25,555 nt of DNA, from the NCBI GenBank assembly GCA_035326705.1, contig DAOLES010000012.1, positions 1 through 25,555 of the forward strand. The letters run 5' to 3'. Below are positions 1-7,367 of the stretch, piece after piece. The position numbers were made by a program, and so were the translations under genes. The stretch comes from Oligoflexia bacterium (GTDB taxonomy: Bacteria > Bdellovibrionota_G > JALEGL01). How positions within the stretch are numbered: position 1 is the first letter of the stretch; each line of letters starts with the position of its first letter. Below the pieces are notes generated by a model. The model was not told the DNA's origin. It ran no database searches and worked only from the letters and a program-made list of their open reading frames with translations.

Positions 1-1
1 T

Positions 2-919
2 TGTTCTGGAGGAACTCCAACGCCAACGCCAACACCAACACCAACACCAACACCAACACCAACACCAACACCAACACCTACGCCAACAGCAACAACACCT
101 ACGCCAACAGCAACAACGCCTACGCCAACGCCAAGCCCAACACCTACACCTACGCCCACACCAACAGCAACAACGCCTACGCCAACGCCAAGCCCTACAC
201 CTACGCCAAGTCCAACACCAACGCCAACCCCTACAACAGGCTGTGGAAGGATTTGCCGAATTATATCACCAGAACCATTTAAAGAGCCGCGCTGTGAAAC
301 ATTTGATACATGTTCAAGTACAGTGATGGCAGGTCCTTTGCATTGTCCTGATACAGTCGGTTGTCCGGGCTATACTCCACCAACGCCTACGCCAACGCCA
401 AGTCCAACACCAACACCAACACCTACGCCAACCATAACGCCGTCGCCAAGTCCAACGCCAACGCCAAGTCCAACGCCGTGTACAAACTCAACCTATACCT
501 ATAATCCTTTTTATGAGTGTGATGACCTTGGTTGTCCAGTGGATATTGTTTTCCAGCGTACGCGTTGTCAAGGAGGCAGTTTGGTCACAGTTACTACAAC
601 AATGAGTTGTTCAGATCAGATTAACTTTAGTTTTTCAGTGGCCAACGGAACAACACCGGTGGTTTATTGTGATGGGTCACCTCCACCACCAACAGCAACG
701 CCCACACCAACAGCAACAACGCCTACGCCTACGCCATCACCTACATCTACAGGTGGCAGTGGATGTAGCGGGGCCTATTGTGTTTTTGAAGGTACCAACG
801 GTAGCTTGTGTACGTTGCGAGCATGTACCGACGGTGATCTTGTAGGCTATACATCATGTTCACAAAGTGTTTGTGATGTGTATGGTACATCGACATGTGC
901 GCCAGCATGCGGATATTAA
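2..919 (+). CDS. Secreted modular Cys-rich protein with Thr-Pro linkers (5'-truncated by window edge)
   Basis: The frame is open from base 2 to the TAA at 917-919, so the window holds the last 305 codons and the true start lies upstream. The GTG/ATG at 323-328 is internal. Three Cys-rich blocks (about residues 80-124, 160-226 and 252-305, with 6, 6 and 8 cysteines) are separated by Thr-Pro linkers at about residues 5-79, 125-159 and 227-250. The first residues (Cys-Ser-Gly-Gly) suggest another Cys block upstream. Even cysteine numbers and PT linkers are typical of exported proteins whose domains are held by disulfides and spaced by extended linkers. I recognise no catalytic domain and the family is unknown to me. 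It could be a surface adhesin, a binding protein or a secreted enzyme tail. Confidence is high that this is the coding frame and low on function. Confidence 0.8.
   Translation, partial: CSGGTPTPTPTPTPTPTPTPTPTPTPTPTATTPTPTATTPTPTPSPTPTPTPTPTATTPTPTPSPTPTPSPTPTPTPTTGCGRICRIISPEPFKEPRCETFDTCSSTVMAGPLHCPDTVGCPGYTPPTPTPTPSPTPTPTPTPTITPSPSPTPTPSPTPCTNSTYTYNPFYECDDLGCPVDIVFQRTRCQGGSLVTVTTTMSCSDQINFSFSVANGTTPVVYCDGSPPPPTATPTPTATTPTPTPSPTSTGGSGCSGAYCVFEGTNGSLCTLRACTDGDLVGYTSCSQSVCDVYGTSTCAPACGY
14..238 (+). repeat. Hexanucleotide microsatellite coding for a Thr-Pro linker
   Basis: This is a run of alternating ACN and CCN codons. It includes eight perfect CCAACA units at 29-76, then degenerate copies with CCTACG, GCAACA and AGCCCA variants. 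The unit is 6 bp, so gain or loss of copies keeps the frame and only changes linker length. Shorter tracts of the same type lie at 374-478 and 680-751. Confidence 0.9.
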
Positions 920-1000
920 CCACACACAAAATAATTGTATGCCCAAGAACTGTATAAGTATTTATAAAATATCTATTGCTCAATAAAAATAAATCAGTGA

Positions 1001-1029
1001 TTGCTAAAAAACATTAACTTAAGTATAAA
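1001..1029 (+). promoter_or_regulatory. Predicted sigma-70-type promoter for guaB operon
   Basis: TTGCTA (1001-1006) and TATAAA (1024-1029) are separated by 17 bp. Transcription would begin near 1036, about 18 nt before the guaB ATG at 1054. That start point would exclude the in-frame upstream TTG at 1033. Confidence 0.5.
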
Positions 1030-1053
1030 GACTTGCCAAAAGAGGTGTACTTT

Positions 1054-2523
1054 ATGGCAAATTCTTCTACTGAGATTCAAACCGCATTATCCTTTGATGA
1101 TGTTCTTTTGCTGCCGCAAGAAAGCGCAGTTTTACCCAGAAATGTTGAGCTGAAAACTCAATTAACCAAAACAATTAAGCTCAATACCCCTATCATATCG
1201 GCTGCGATGGATACAGTCACTGAAGCGCAATTGGCCATAAGGATGGCGCAAGAAGGTGCTTTGGGTGTGGTGCATAGAAACATGACCATTGAGCGACAAG
1301 CGGCAGAAGTAAAAAAAGTTAAAAAATCTGAAAGCGGGATGGTGAAAGACCCCATTACCATGCAGCCCAATGAAACTGTACAAAAAGCCTTGAATATTAT
1401 GTTAGAGCATAAAATCAGTGGCATTCCAGTCACTGTAGGTAAAGAACTTAAAGGTATAGTTACCAACAGGGATTTGCAATTTGAAAGCAATATGCAGTTG
1501 ACAGTCAGTGAAGTGATGACCAAAAAACTGGTGACAGCTCAAGAAGGTGTTAGTTTAGAGGAAGCCAAAGCCTTGTTGCATCAGCATAGAATTGAAAAAT
1601 TATTGGTGGTGGATAAAAAACAAGAACTCAAAGGTTTGATTACCATTAGAGATATTAAAAAAGCCAGTGAGTTTCCACATGCCTCAAAAGATAAAGAAGC
1701 AAGGTTGCTCTGTGGAGCAGCTGTTGGTACGGGTGAAGATACCTTAGATAGAGTCACAGCTCTACTAGAAGCGGGTGTGGATGTTGTGGTTGTAGATACT
1801 GCTCATGGACATTCCAGTGGAGTATTGCAAAAAATAAATGAAATAAGAAAAAAATTTAATCACATTCAAATTATTGCCGGAAATATTGCAACAGAACAAG
1901 CAGCTTTGGCTTTGATTGATGCGGGTGTAGATGCAGTTAAAGTAGGAATTGGACCGGGCTCTATTTGTACTACAAGAATTATTGCAGGTATTGGGGTGCC
2001 ACAGTTGACGGCAATTATGAATGTTGCAAAGGCGGCTAAGAAAAAAAATATTCCTGTGATAGCAGATGGTGGGATTAAATATTCTGGGGATATTGTCAAA
2101 GCTTTAGCAGCAGGGGCATCAAGCGTGATGATTGGCTCACTTTTAGCTGGAACCAAGGAAGCACCGGGCGAACAAGTTTTATATCAAGGGAGAACATTTA
2201 AGACTTATAGAGGTATGGGCTCATTGGGAGCTATGAAGGGTGGATCTGCGGATCGGTATTTTCAAGATCAGATGACTGCCGAGTACAAGTTGGTACCAGA
2301 AGGCATTGAAGGCAGAGTACCATATAAAGGGTCATTGAGTAATGTAATTCACCAATTAACTGGAGGTTTAAGAGCCGGTATGGGTTATGTAGGAGCTAAA
2401 GACATTCCTAACTTACATAAAAGAGCAAAGTTTGTCCGAATCACCCAATCAGGTCTAAGAGAAAGCCACGTCCATGACGTAAGCATAACCAAGGAGACAC
2501 CAAATTATCAGACAATGAGTTAA
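1054..2523 (+). CDS. guaB: Inosine-5'-monophosphate dehydrogenase
   Basis: IMPDH oxidises IMP to XMP with NAD+, the committed step of guanine nucleotide synthesis in the cytosol. The 489-residue product has the usual length. A TIM-barrel N-terminus carries the SFDDVLLLP motif, and a tandem CBS pair is inserted at about residues 96-207. The active-site loop GPGSICTTRI has the catalytic Cys at residue 305, followed by the DGGI phosphate-binding segment and the YRGMGSLGAM flap. The ATG at 1054 is chosen over the in-frame TTG at 1033 because AGAGGT lies 8 nt upstream and the predicted transcript begins near 1036. It is followed after 16 nt by a lipoprotein gene and then guaA, consistent with one operon. 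Confidence 0.97.
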   Translation: MANSSTEIQTALSFDDVLLLPQESAVLPRNVELKTQLTKTIKLNTPIISAAMDTVTEAQLAIRMAQEGALGVVHRNMTIERQAAEVKKVKKSESGMVKDPITMQPNETVQKALNIMLEHKISGIPVTVGKELKGIVTNRDLQFESNMQLTVSEVMTKKLVTAQEGVSLEEAKALLHQHRIEKLLVVDKKQELKGLITIRDIKKASEFPHASKDKEARLLCGAAVGTGEDTLDRVTALLEAGVDVVVVDTAHGHSSGVLQKINEIRKKFNHIQIIAGNIATEQAALALIDAGVDAVKVGIGPGSICTTRIIAGIGVPQLTAIMNVAKAAKKKNIPVIADGGIKYSGDIVKALAAGASSVMIGSLLAGTKEAPGEQVLYQGRTFKTYRGMGSLGAMKGGSADRYFQDQMTAEYKLVPEGIEGRVPYKGSLSNVIHQLTGGLRAGMGYVGAKDIPNLHKRAKFVRITQSGLRESHVHDVSITKETPNYQTMS

Positions 2524-2539
2524 GAGAGTAAGGTAAGAG

Positions 2540-3076
2540 ATGAAAAAAAATATAGACTTGGTTTTGGGTTTGATCTTAATGTTAACGGCCTGTGGGGGAT
2601 CAACAAAAGAGAATATTACTCTCAACCAAGAACAACAACAAACAATTTTAGAGTTTTTAGTAGATGTCACACAGGAAGATATTATTGACGCTGCTATTTT
2701 TGCAGCGGTAGATACATCCGTGAATAGTTTTTTTGCAAACTTGTCTTGCACAATGGGTGATATGGATGTGCAAGGCCAAGCACAGTTGAACATTATGTCA
2801 GGTAATGTGCAATGGATAGCTCAAAACCTTGGGCAAAGCAGCTGTTCCTTTTTAAGCGATACACTTAAAATTACCTCGGCCCAATTGGACTGGTCAGGAC
2901 AAAATAGCATTTTAGGTTTGGGTGCAACAAGCCTATATGGCGAATTACAAATTGCTTTAGAAGACTTAGAGCCGCAATTGTGCGAAGTTTCCTTGCAAAT
3001 CAATGCAATTGTTAATCAAGTGGCAGTAGAAGGTTTGTTGTGCAAGGTGCCCGTACAAGCAGTGTTTAATACATGA
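2540..3076 (+). CDS. Small lipoprotein of unknown function between guaB and guaA
   Basis: The 178-residue product starts with a short charged N-terminus and a hydrophobic stretch ending in the lipobox LTAC, with the lipidated Cys at residue 18. This predicts export by Sec, lipidation and membrane anchoring. The mature part has four cysteines (70, 102, 148 and 168), which could form two disulfides in the periplasm. The C-terminal half alternates polar and hydrophobic residues, as in beta-sheet proteins. A purine-rich AAGGTAAGAG precedes the ATG. It begins 16 nt after guaB and ends 73 nt before guaA, on the same strand, so it is probably co-transcribed although nothing links it to purine metabolism. 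I do not recognise the family. Confidence 0.85.
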   Translation: MKKNIDLVLGLILMLTACGGSTKENITLNQEQQQTILEFLVDVTQEDIIDAAIFAAVDTSVNSFFANLSCTMGDMDVQGQAQLNIMSGNVQWIAQNLGQSSCSFLSDTLKITSAQLDWSGQNSILGLGATSLYGELQIALEDLEPQLCEVSLQINAIVNQVAVEGLLCKVPVQAVFNT

Positions 3077-3149
3077 TTGATTTTTACTGTAAGGTAGACA
3101 AAAGAAGGTTTGAAGTGAACAAAATAAAACAAAGCTGGAGAAAACAATA

Positions 3150-4679
3150 ATGATTTTAGTCTTAGATTATGGATCGCAATACACACAGTTGATTGCAAGA
3201 AGGGTGCGTGAAATGCAAGTGTTTTCAAAGGTGGTTGCTTTTGACGATAATTTAGAAACTTATAAAGATCAGGTTAAAGGCATTATTCTTTCAGGGGGTC
3301 CAGCATCTGTTTATGACCATCTTTCGCCGTATTTGCCCAAAGAAATACTGCAATGGGATGTTCCTATTTTAGGGATATGTTATGGGGCGCAACTTCTTAG
3401 CCAAGAATTTGGCGGTAAAGTTGAGGCATGCACACATAGAGAGTTTGGTTCTTCACAAGTTAAAATAGAAAAAGCAACAAGCATATTTGCAGGGATTGAC
3501 AGCAATAAGACATATGAAATGTGGATGAGTCATGGTGATCAGATAGAGAGTATTCCCAAAGCTTGGCAGGTTACAGCCACAACACGGACCTGTCCTTATG
3601 CTGGCTTTGAATCAGATGATACAAACATATTTGGCGTTCAGTTTCATCCAGAAGTTGTACATTCAAGCATTGGAAAGCAGGTGTTGAATAATTTTGTTGT
3701 TGAGATCTGTAAAGCTAAAAAAGATTGGACCATGGAACATTTTATTGAAACGCAAAGTGAAATCATAAAAAAACAGGTGGGTGATGCGCATGTTATTTGC
3801 GCACTTTCTGGAGGAGTGGACTCTTCCGTTGTGGCTATCCTTTTACATAAAATTTTAGGGCAACAGTTAACCTGTATTTTTGTTGATCATGGTTTATTGC
3901 GTAAAAATGAACGTGAACAAGTAGAGCGTGATGTTAAAGATGCATTTTCTTTGAACATGATTACGGTTGATGCCAAAGATTTATTCATGTCCAAGCTAAA
4001 AGGTGTCAGTGATCCTGAGAAAAAACGTAAAATTATTGGTAATACCTTTATTGAAGTTTTTGATGAAGAAGCAAAAAAAATAAAAGATGTTCAGTTTTTA
4101 GCGCAGGGAACACTGTATCCAGATGTTATTGAAAGTGTGTCACATCGTGGCCCATCCGTGACCATTAAAAGTCATCATAATGTAGGGGGCTTACCAGAAA
4201 AAATGAACTTAAAGTTGATTGAACCCGTAAGAGAATTGTTTAAAGATGAAGTGCGTTTGTTGGGTCAAGAATTAGGCTTACCCAAAAATTTTATTGAACG
4301 ACACCCTTTTCCTGGACCAGGCTTAGCCATAAGAGTGTTGGGAGAGCTTGAAGAAAATAAAATTAAAACGTTGCAAGAAGCAGACGCTATTTTTATTGAA
4401 GAATTAAAAAGTCAAAATTTATACCAAGAAACTTGGCAGGCTTTTGCAACTTTATTGCCGGTTAAAACTGTGGGTGTCATGGGTGATCAACGGACCTATG
4501 AAAATGTTTGTGCATTGCGAGCAGTCACCAGTGTTGATGGAATGACGGCCAAATGGGCTCATTTACCGCATGATTTTTTAGCGCATGTGTCCAATAGAAT
4601 CATCAATGAAGTGAAAGGCATAAATAGAGTGGTGTATGATATCAGCAGTAAGCCACCGGCCACCATCGAATGGGAATAA
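3150..4679 (+). CDS. guaA: GMP synthase (glutamine-hydrolysing)
   Basis: This enzyme amidates XMP to GMP using glutamine and ATP. The 509-residue protein has the full three-part architecture. The class I glutamine amidotransferase domain (about 1-190) has the nucleophile Cys77 in GICYGAQ and the His166/Glu168 pair in FHPEV. The ATP pyrophosphatase domain (about 200-385) has the P-loop SGGVDSS at 220-226. The C-terminal dimerisation and XMP-binding domain ends with KPPATIEWE, the usual terminus. A GGAG Shine-Dalgarno lies about 9 nt upstream of the ATG. It completes the IMP-XMP-GMP pathway begun by guaB upstream. No convincing U-tract terminator directly follows; the next 345 bp contain structured repeats instead. 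Confidence 0.97.
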   Translation: MILVLDYGSQYTQLIARRVREMQVFSKVVAFDDNLETYKDQVKGIILSGGPASVYDHLSPYLPKEILQWDVPILGICYGAQLLSQEFGGKVEACTHREFGSSQVKIEKATSIFAGIDSNKTYEMWMSHGDQIESIPKAWQVTATTRTCPYAGFESDDTNIFGVQFHPEVVHSSIGKQVLNNFVVEICKAKKDWTMEHFIETQSEIIKKQVGDAHVICALSGGVDSSVVAILLHKILGQQLTCIFVDHGLLRKNEREQVERDVKDAFSLNMITVDAKDLFMSKLKGVSDPEKKRKIIGNTFIEVFDEEAKKIKDVQFLAQGTLYPDVIESVSHRGPSVTIKSHHNVGGLPEKMNLKLIEPVRELFKDEVRLLGQELGLPKNFIERHPFPGPGLAIRVLGELEENKIKTLQEADAIFIEELKSQNLYQETWQAFATLLPVKTVGVMGDQRTYENVCALRAVTSVDGMTAKWAHLPHDFLAHVSNRIINEVKGINRVVYDISSKPPATIEWE

Positions 4680-4702
4680 AAAATTTTGCCTGTGCTTTTG
4701 CG

Positions 4703-4821
4703 GGAATGGCGATTTTTCCAAATACCTTCGTTGCCAGTCGTTCAAAATCCTCGACGTAGGTGGACTACGCCTCCGGTTTTTCTCTCCTTTGCGCCTCGGT
4801 CTTCGAAAAACTTACCATTCC
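4703..4821. repeat. 119-bp imperfect palindromic intergenic element
   Basis: The element is symmetric about base 4762. The outer arms are GGAATGG (4703-4709) and CCATTCC (4815-4821), next to near-symmetric TTTTTC/GAAAAA blocks. The apex is CGTAG (4755-4759), loop GTGGA, CTACG (4765-4769). The arms between are only partly complementary. It lies directly 3' of guaA and is more GC-rich than its surroundings. The form fits a dispersed palindromic repeat of the REP or MITE-remnant sort. From memory, similar palindromes with conserved CGTA-loop-TACG apices and GGAATGG-type ends occur between genes in other bacteria, but I cannot name the family. No transposase is nearby. Confidence 0.65.
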
Positions 4822-4895
4822 TTTTATAAACTAAATAAGAAAAATCGATCTGTACAAAACTTTCCATTTCTTGAAGGCTTTATAATTATGGGTGC

Positions 4896-4979
4896 CTTGA
4901 GAAAAATAAATTTCGTACAGCGAGTTTGGGCAGCTTTGCTGCCCCACTGTTTGAGCTGGTAGAAAATATTTTTCTCAAG
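4896..4979. repeat. 84-bp inverted-repeat structure with internal GC hairpin
   Basis: Perfect 13-bp inverted repeats CTTGAGAAAAATA (4896-4908) and TATTTTTCTCAAG (4967-4979) enclose a 7-bp GC hairpin, GGGCAGC-TTT-GCTGCCC (4928-4944). It could be a tiny non-autonomous element or a transcribed structured RNA. The GC hairpin has no U-run directly after it, so it is not a textbook terminator for guaA. Confidence 0.6.
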
Positions 4980-4984
4980 TACAC

Positions 4985-5013
4985 TTTACTTAGGTGTTTT
5001 CAATAGTTATAAA
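4985..5013 (+). promoter_or_regulatory. Predicted promoter of the GFA-type gene, near-leaderless
   Basis: TTTACT (4985-4990) and TATAAA (5008-5013) are separated by 17 bp. The predicted start of transcription is near 5020, only about 5 nt before the ATG at 5025, and no Shine-Dalgarno is visible. Confidence 0.45.
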
Positions 5014-5024
5014 TGCGTTAGTTT

Positions 5025-5390
5025 ATGAAAAAATATAAAATGACCTGTCACTGTGCTGGAGTTGAGATAGAGGTTCAGTTAAACAAGGGATTAGAAAAAA
5101 TTAGACGATGCAATTGCTCTATTTGTTCTCGCAAAGGTGCAGTTGTTGCATCAGTGCCTTTGCAGTACTTAAAGGTTGTTAAAGGTCAAGATCTCTTACA
5201 GTTGTACACATTTAATACGCACACAGCTAAGCACTATTTTTGCAAAGTCTGTGGTATTTACACGCATCATCAAAGACGTTCTGATCCAACAGAATATGGA
5301 ATTAACATTGCTTGTATTGACGGCGTGAATATTGAAAATTATAAAAGTGTACCTTATAGTGATGGGATCAACCATCCAAAGGATGTATAA
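5025..5390 (+). CDS. GFA/CENP-V domain zinc-binding protein
   Basis: The 121-residue protein has the cysteine pattern of the GFA (glutathione-dependent formaldehyde-activating enzyme-like) fold. CHC is at 8-10, CNCSIC at 29-34 and FCKVCG at 72-77, with the usual downstream GINIACIDG core strand. Known members bind two zinc ions. The name formaldehyde-activating is a family label only, and glutathione chemistry has not been shown for most members. The protein is probably cytosolic, with no signal peptide. It stands alone with its own predicted promoter, and a perfect hairpin follows the stop codon. Substrate and physiological role are unknown. Confidence 0.85.
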   Translation: MKKYKMTCHCAGVEIEVQLNKGLEKIRRCNCSICSRKGAVVASVPLQYLKVVKGQDLLQLYTFNTHTAKHYFCKVCGIYTHHQRRSDPTEYGINIACIDGVNIENYKSVPYSDGINHPKDV

Positions 5391-5393
5391 AAA

Positions 5394-5427
5394 CACTGAG
5401 ACATGAGGTTTAATCCATGTCTCAGTG
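5394..5427 (-). terminator. Hairpin terminator between convergent genes
   Basis: A perfect 12-bp stem, CACTGAGACATG / CATGTCTCAGTG, has a 10-nt loop. Read on the minus strand it is followed by TTTTT, so it is a good intrinsic terminator for the minus-strand secreted-protein gene. On the plus strand there is no U-run. A second AT-rich hairpin, TTGAATGA / TCATTCAA (5431-5456), lies between it and that gene. Confidence 0.7.
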
Positions 5428-5463
5428 ATCTTGAATGAATTAGTTAAATCATTCAAATACACA

Positions 5464-6033
5464 CTAGTATTTGATGGTAATGCTAGCACGTTGGCTTTCA
5501 TCTTCCATGTTGTAACAGGTTGCAGTTCTGTTTTTCCCCATGCTTGGTTTAGGAGCTCTAAACAGATAACCTTTTTTGTCACCAGAATCATAACGAACGC
5601 CAAGCACTTCACTACTCACACCAGTATAGTTCAACCAGTCATCCTCGCCGCCAATGTAAACTTGAGGGTTTGGATCAATATCTTTGTGCCCAACAAAGCC
5701 AGTTAAAGCCGGATCAAAAGAACAATTAAGTTTATAGACCTCTTCTACGCCTGAAAGTTCAAGAACATGAAACTTGCCTTCCTGCATTGTCACAATTCCG
5801 CCGGCAGGCAGCGTTACATAGTCACCGACTTTTGTAATTTCTTGCCAATAGGTTTCATCCAGTTCTGACTCAGAAAGCTCCTCATGACTAAAATCAGGAT
5901 GGACATGCTCTAATGCTTGATTGAGTGCAATTTTTTCTTTTAAAGCATAAAGCTTAAAAGTTATTTTATTTTGTTGAGCATACAAATTGGTGCTCATCAA
6001 AATCAGTGTTAGTAATAATAAATTTTTCATCAT
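5464..6033 (-). CDS. Exported protein of unknown function
   Basis: The 189-residue product begins with Met-Met-Lys-Asn, a Leu-rich hydrophobic stretch and an LYAQ cleavage-like site near residue 20, so Sec export to the periplasm or beyond is likely. The mature part is acidic and has a pair of cysteines (one in KLNCSFD, one in TATCYN) that could form a disulfide. Two adjacent ATGs are possible. AAGGAG is 3 nt from the first (6033) but 6 nt from the second (6030), so the second is probably used. It is one of only two minus-strand genes, is monocistronic, and ends just before a strong hairpin. I do not recognise the family. Confidence 0.8.
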   Translation of the reverse strand: MMKNLLLLTLILMSTNLYAQQNKITFKLYALKEKIALNQALEHVHPDFSHEELSESELDETYWQEITKVGDYVTLPAGGIVTMQEGKFHVLELSGVEEVYKLNCSFDPALTGFVGHKDIDPNPQVYIGGEDDWLNYTGVSSEVLGVRYDSGDKKGYLFRAPKPSMGKNRTATCYNMEDESQRASITIKY

Positions 6034-6188
6034 AATCTCCTTAATGGTTAATTTTTAAAAATAATTAACACTCAGAGATGAATATTAAATGAACAGATGA
6101 CTTCTAAGATGCATTAAAATATTTTAAGACAATGCAATGATAGATAAAATTAATGGTCATAGGGTAGAGATTGTTGTAGGTTGTGAGT

Positions 6189-7250
6189 ATGCTAGATTCA
6201 TTGATTCAATATTTATTGGCTTGGCTTCCTTTTGTGCTTTTGATTTTTATTTGGTTTGCTCTGTTCAGAGCGGTACAAAAAACTGATCTATTAAATAAAG
6301 TTTTTCCAAATGCAAGTAGCAGTTTAATAAAGCCAATTTTACTAGTTTGTGTCTTTGTGATTGTTGTTATCTCAGTGTTGATGACTTTGCCTATTAATAT
6401 TGCTTCAAGAGGACAGTTACTTAACTTGTTTGGGGTGGTTACCGCTGCCGCTATTGCTTTGTCTTCAACAACTTTTTTAGGCAATATTATGGCGGGGATG
6501 ATGCTAAGGTCTATCAGAGCTTTTAAGCCTGGAGACTTTATTCAAGCTGGAGAACATTTTGGACGAGTATCAGAATGGGGTTTGTTGCATACAGAAATTC
6601 AAACAGAACAACGCTCACTGACTACCTTGCCCAATTTGTATTTGGTGAGTAATCCAGTAAATGTTGTTCGTGGTTCAGGCACCATTGTTTCAGCAGAAGT
6701 ATCTTTAGGTTATGATAACAGTCATAAAAGAATAAAAGAAGCTTTGGAAAAAGCTGTATTAGACGCGGGCTTAGAAAAACCTTTTGTACTGTTAGAAAAA
6801 CTGGGTGATTTTTCCGTGAGTTACAAGGCGGCTGGTTTTTTAACTGAGGTCAAGTCCTTGATTTCAGCTCGATCCAATTTAAGAGAAAGTATGTTGGTTT
6901 CTTTGCATGCCCATGACATTGAAATTGTGTCACCAACTTTTATGAATCAAAGAGTCTTTGAACCAAAGACAAGGTTTATGTATGTTCCTAAACAAGAAAA
7001 AGAAATGGAGCATGCGCAGAGTGGGCCTGAGAATATTATTTTTGACAAAGCTGACGAATTAGAATCAATTGAAAGTATCAAAGAAAAGAAAAAAGAATAC
7101 CAAAATAAAATCAATGAAATTAAACAATTGATTGGTAAAAAAGAGCCCTCGCCAGAACAAAGTCAAACTTTAGATAGTTTAAAACATAAATTGGAACGTT
7201 TTGATAAATTAATAGAAAAAAAAGAACAACGTATTGAAGAAGAACGTTAA
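6189..7250 (+). CDS. MscS-family mechanosensitive channel-like membrane protein
   Basis: Three hydrophobic segments (about residues 5-25, 45-68 and 75-105 of this 353-residue product) lead into the MscS core. The last is Gly/Ala-rich like the pore helix (TAAAIALSSTTFLGNIMAG), and FKPGDFIQ and GRVSEWGLLHTEI follow as the start of the beta domain. Family members open under membrane tension to release solutes during hypo-osmotic shock, or act as modulated ion channels. After the alpha/beta domain the last 70 or so residues are highly charged and predicted coiled coil, which is not part of the minimal channel. The ATG at 6189 is preferred over the in-frame GTG at 6183 because GTAGG is 8 nt upstream of it. 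The native gating stimulus is unknown. Confidence 0.88.
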   Translation: MLDSLIQYLLAWLPFVLLIFIWFALFRAVQKTDLLNKVFPNASSSLIKPILLVCVFVIVVISVLMTLPINIASRGQLLNLFGVVTAAAIALSSTTFLGNIMAGMMLRSIRAFKPGDFIQAGEHFGRVSEWGLLHTEIQTEQRSLTTLPNLYLVSNPVNVVRGSGTIVSAEVSLGYDNSHKRIKEALEKAVLDAGLEKPFVLLEKLGDFSVSYKAAGFLTEVKSLISARSNLRESMLVSLHAHDIEIVSPTFMNQRVFEPKTRFMYVPKQEKEMEHAQSGPENIIFDKADELESIESIKEKKKEYQNKINEIKQLIGKKEPSPEQSQTLDSLKHKLERFDKLIEKKEQRIEEER

Positions 7251-7260
7251 GGGTTGGGGT

Positions 7261-7356
7261 ATGAAAAAAGTATTTGTTGATCTTAGTGAAGTACAGAAAA
7301 AGAGTGAAGAAGGGTGTTGTAAAGCAAAAATACCGTGCAGGTTGTTTTTGTGTTAA
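7261..7356 (+). CDS. Possible 31-residue Cys-rich small protein
   Basis: An ATG 10 nt after the channel-gene stop, preceded by a G-rich GGGTTGGGGT that could serve as ribosome-binding site, opens a 31-codon frame ending in TAA at 7354-7356. The product starts MKKVFVDLSEVQ and has four Cys in its C-terminal half (CC, PC and a terminal C). It ends 11 nt before the DUF2237 start, so it could couple translation to that gene or be a small metal-binding peptide. It is too short for a compositional test. Reality is uncertain. Confidence 0.35.
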   Translation: MKKVFVDLSEVQKKSEEGCCKAKIPCRLFLC

Positions 7357-7367
7357 ATAAAGTGATT

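Noticed and set aside
29..76. CRISPR-like tandem repeats
   Set aside because: The 6-bp units are contiguous, have no spacers and code Thr-Pro in frame with a protein.
1..282. Asn/Thr-rich reading of the repeat tract in frame 1
   Set aside because: It is a shadow of the (CCAACR)n repeat. Frame 2 is open through the whole region and joins the Cys-rich domains to 919.
1158..1523. 121-codon minus-strand ORF inside guaB
   Set aside because: It is an antisense shadow of the conserved IMPDH coding sequence.
4636..4962. 108-codon plus-strand ORF overlapping the end of guaA
   Set aside because: It starts inside guaA out of frame, runs through the palindromic element, and has no ribosome-binding site or protein-like composition.
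5425..5706. 93-codon plus-strand ORF antisense to the secreted-protein gene
   Set aside because: The minus strand has a signal peptide, ribosome-binding site and terminator. The plus frame has none of these.
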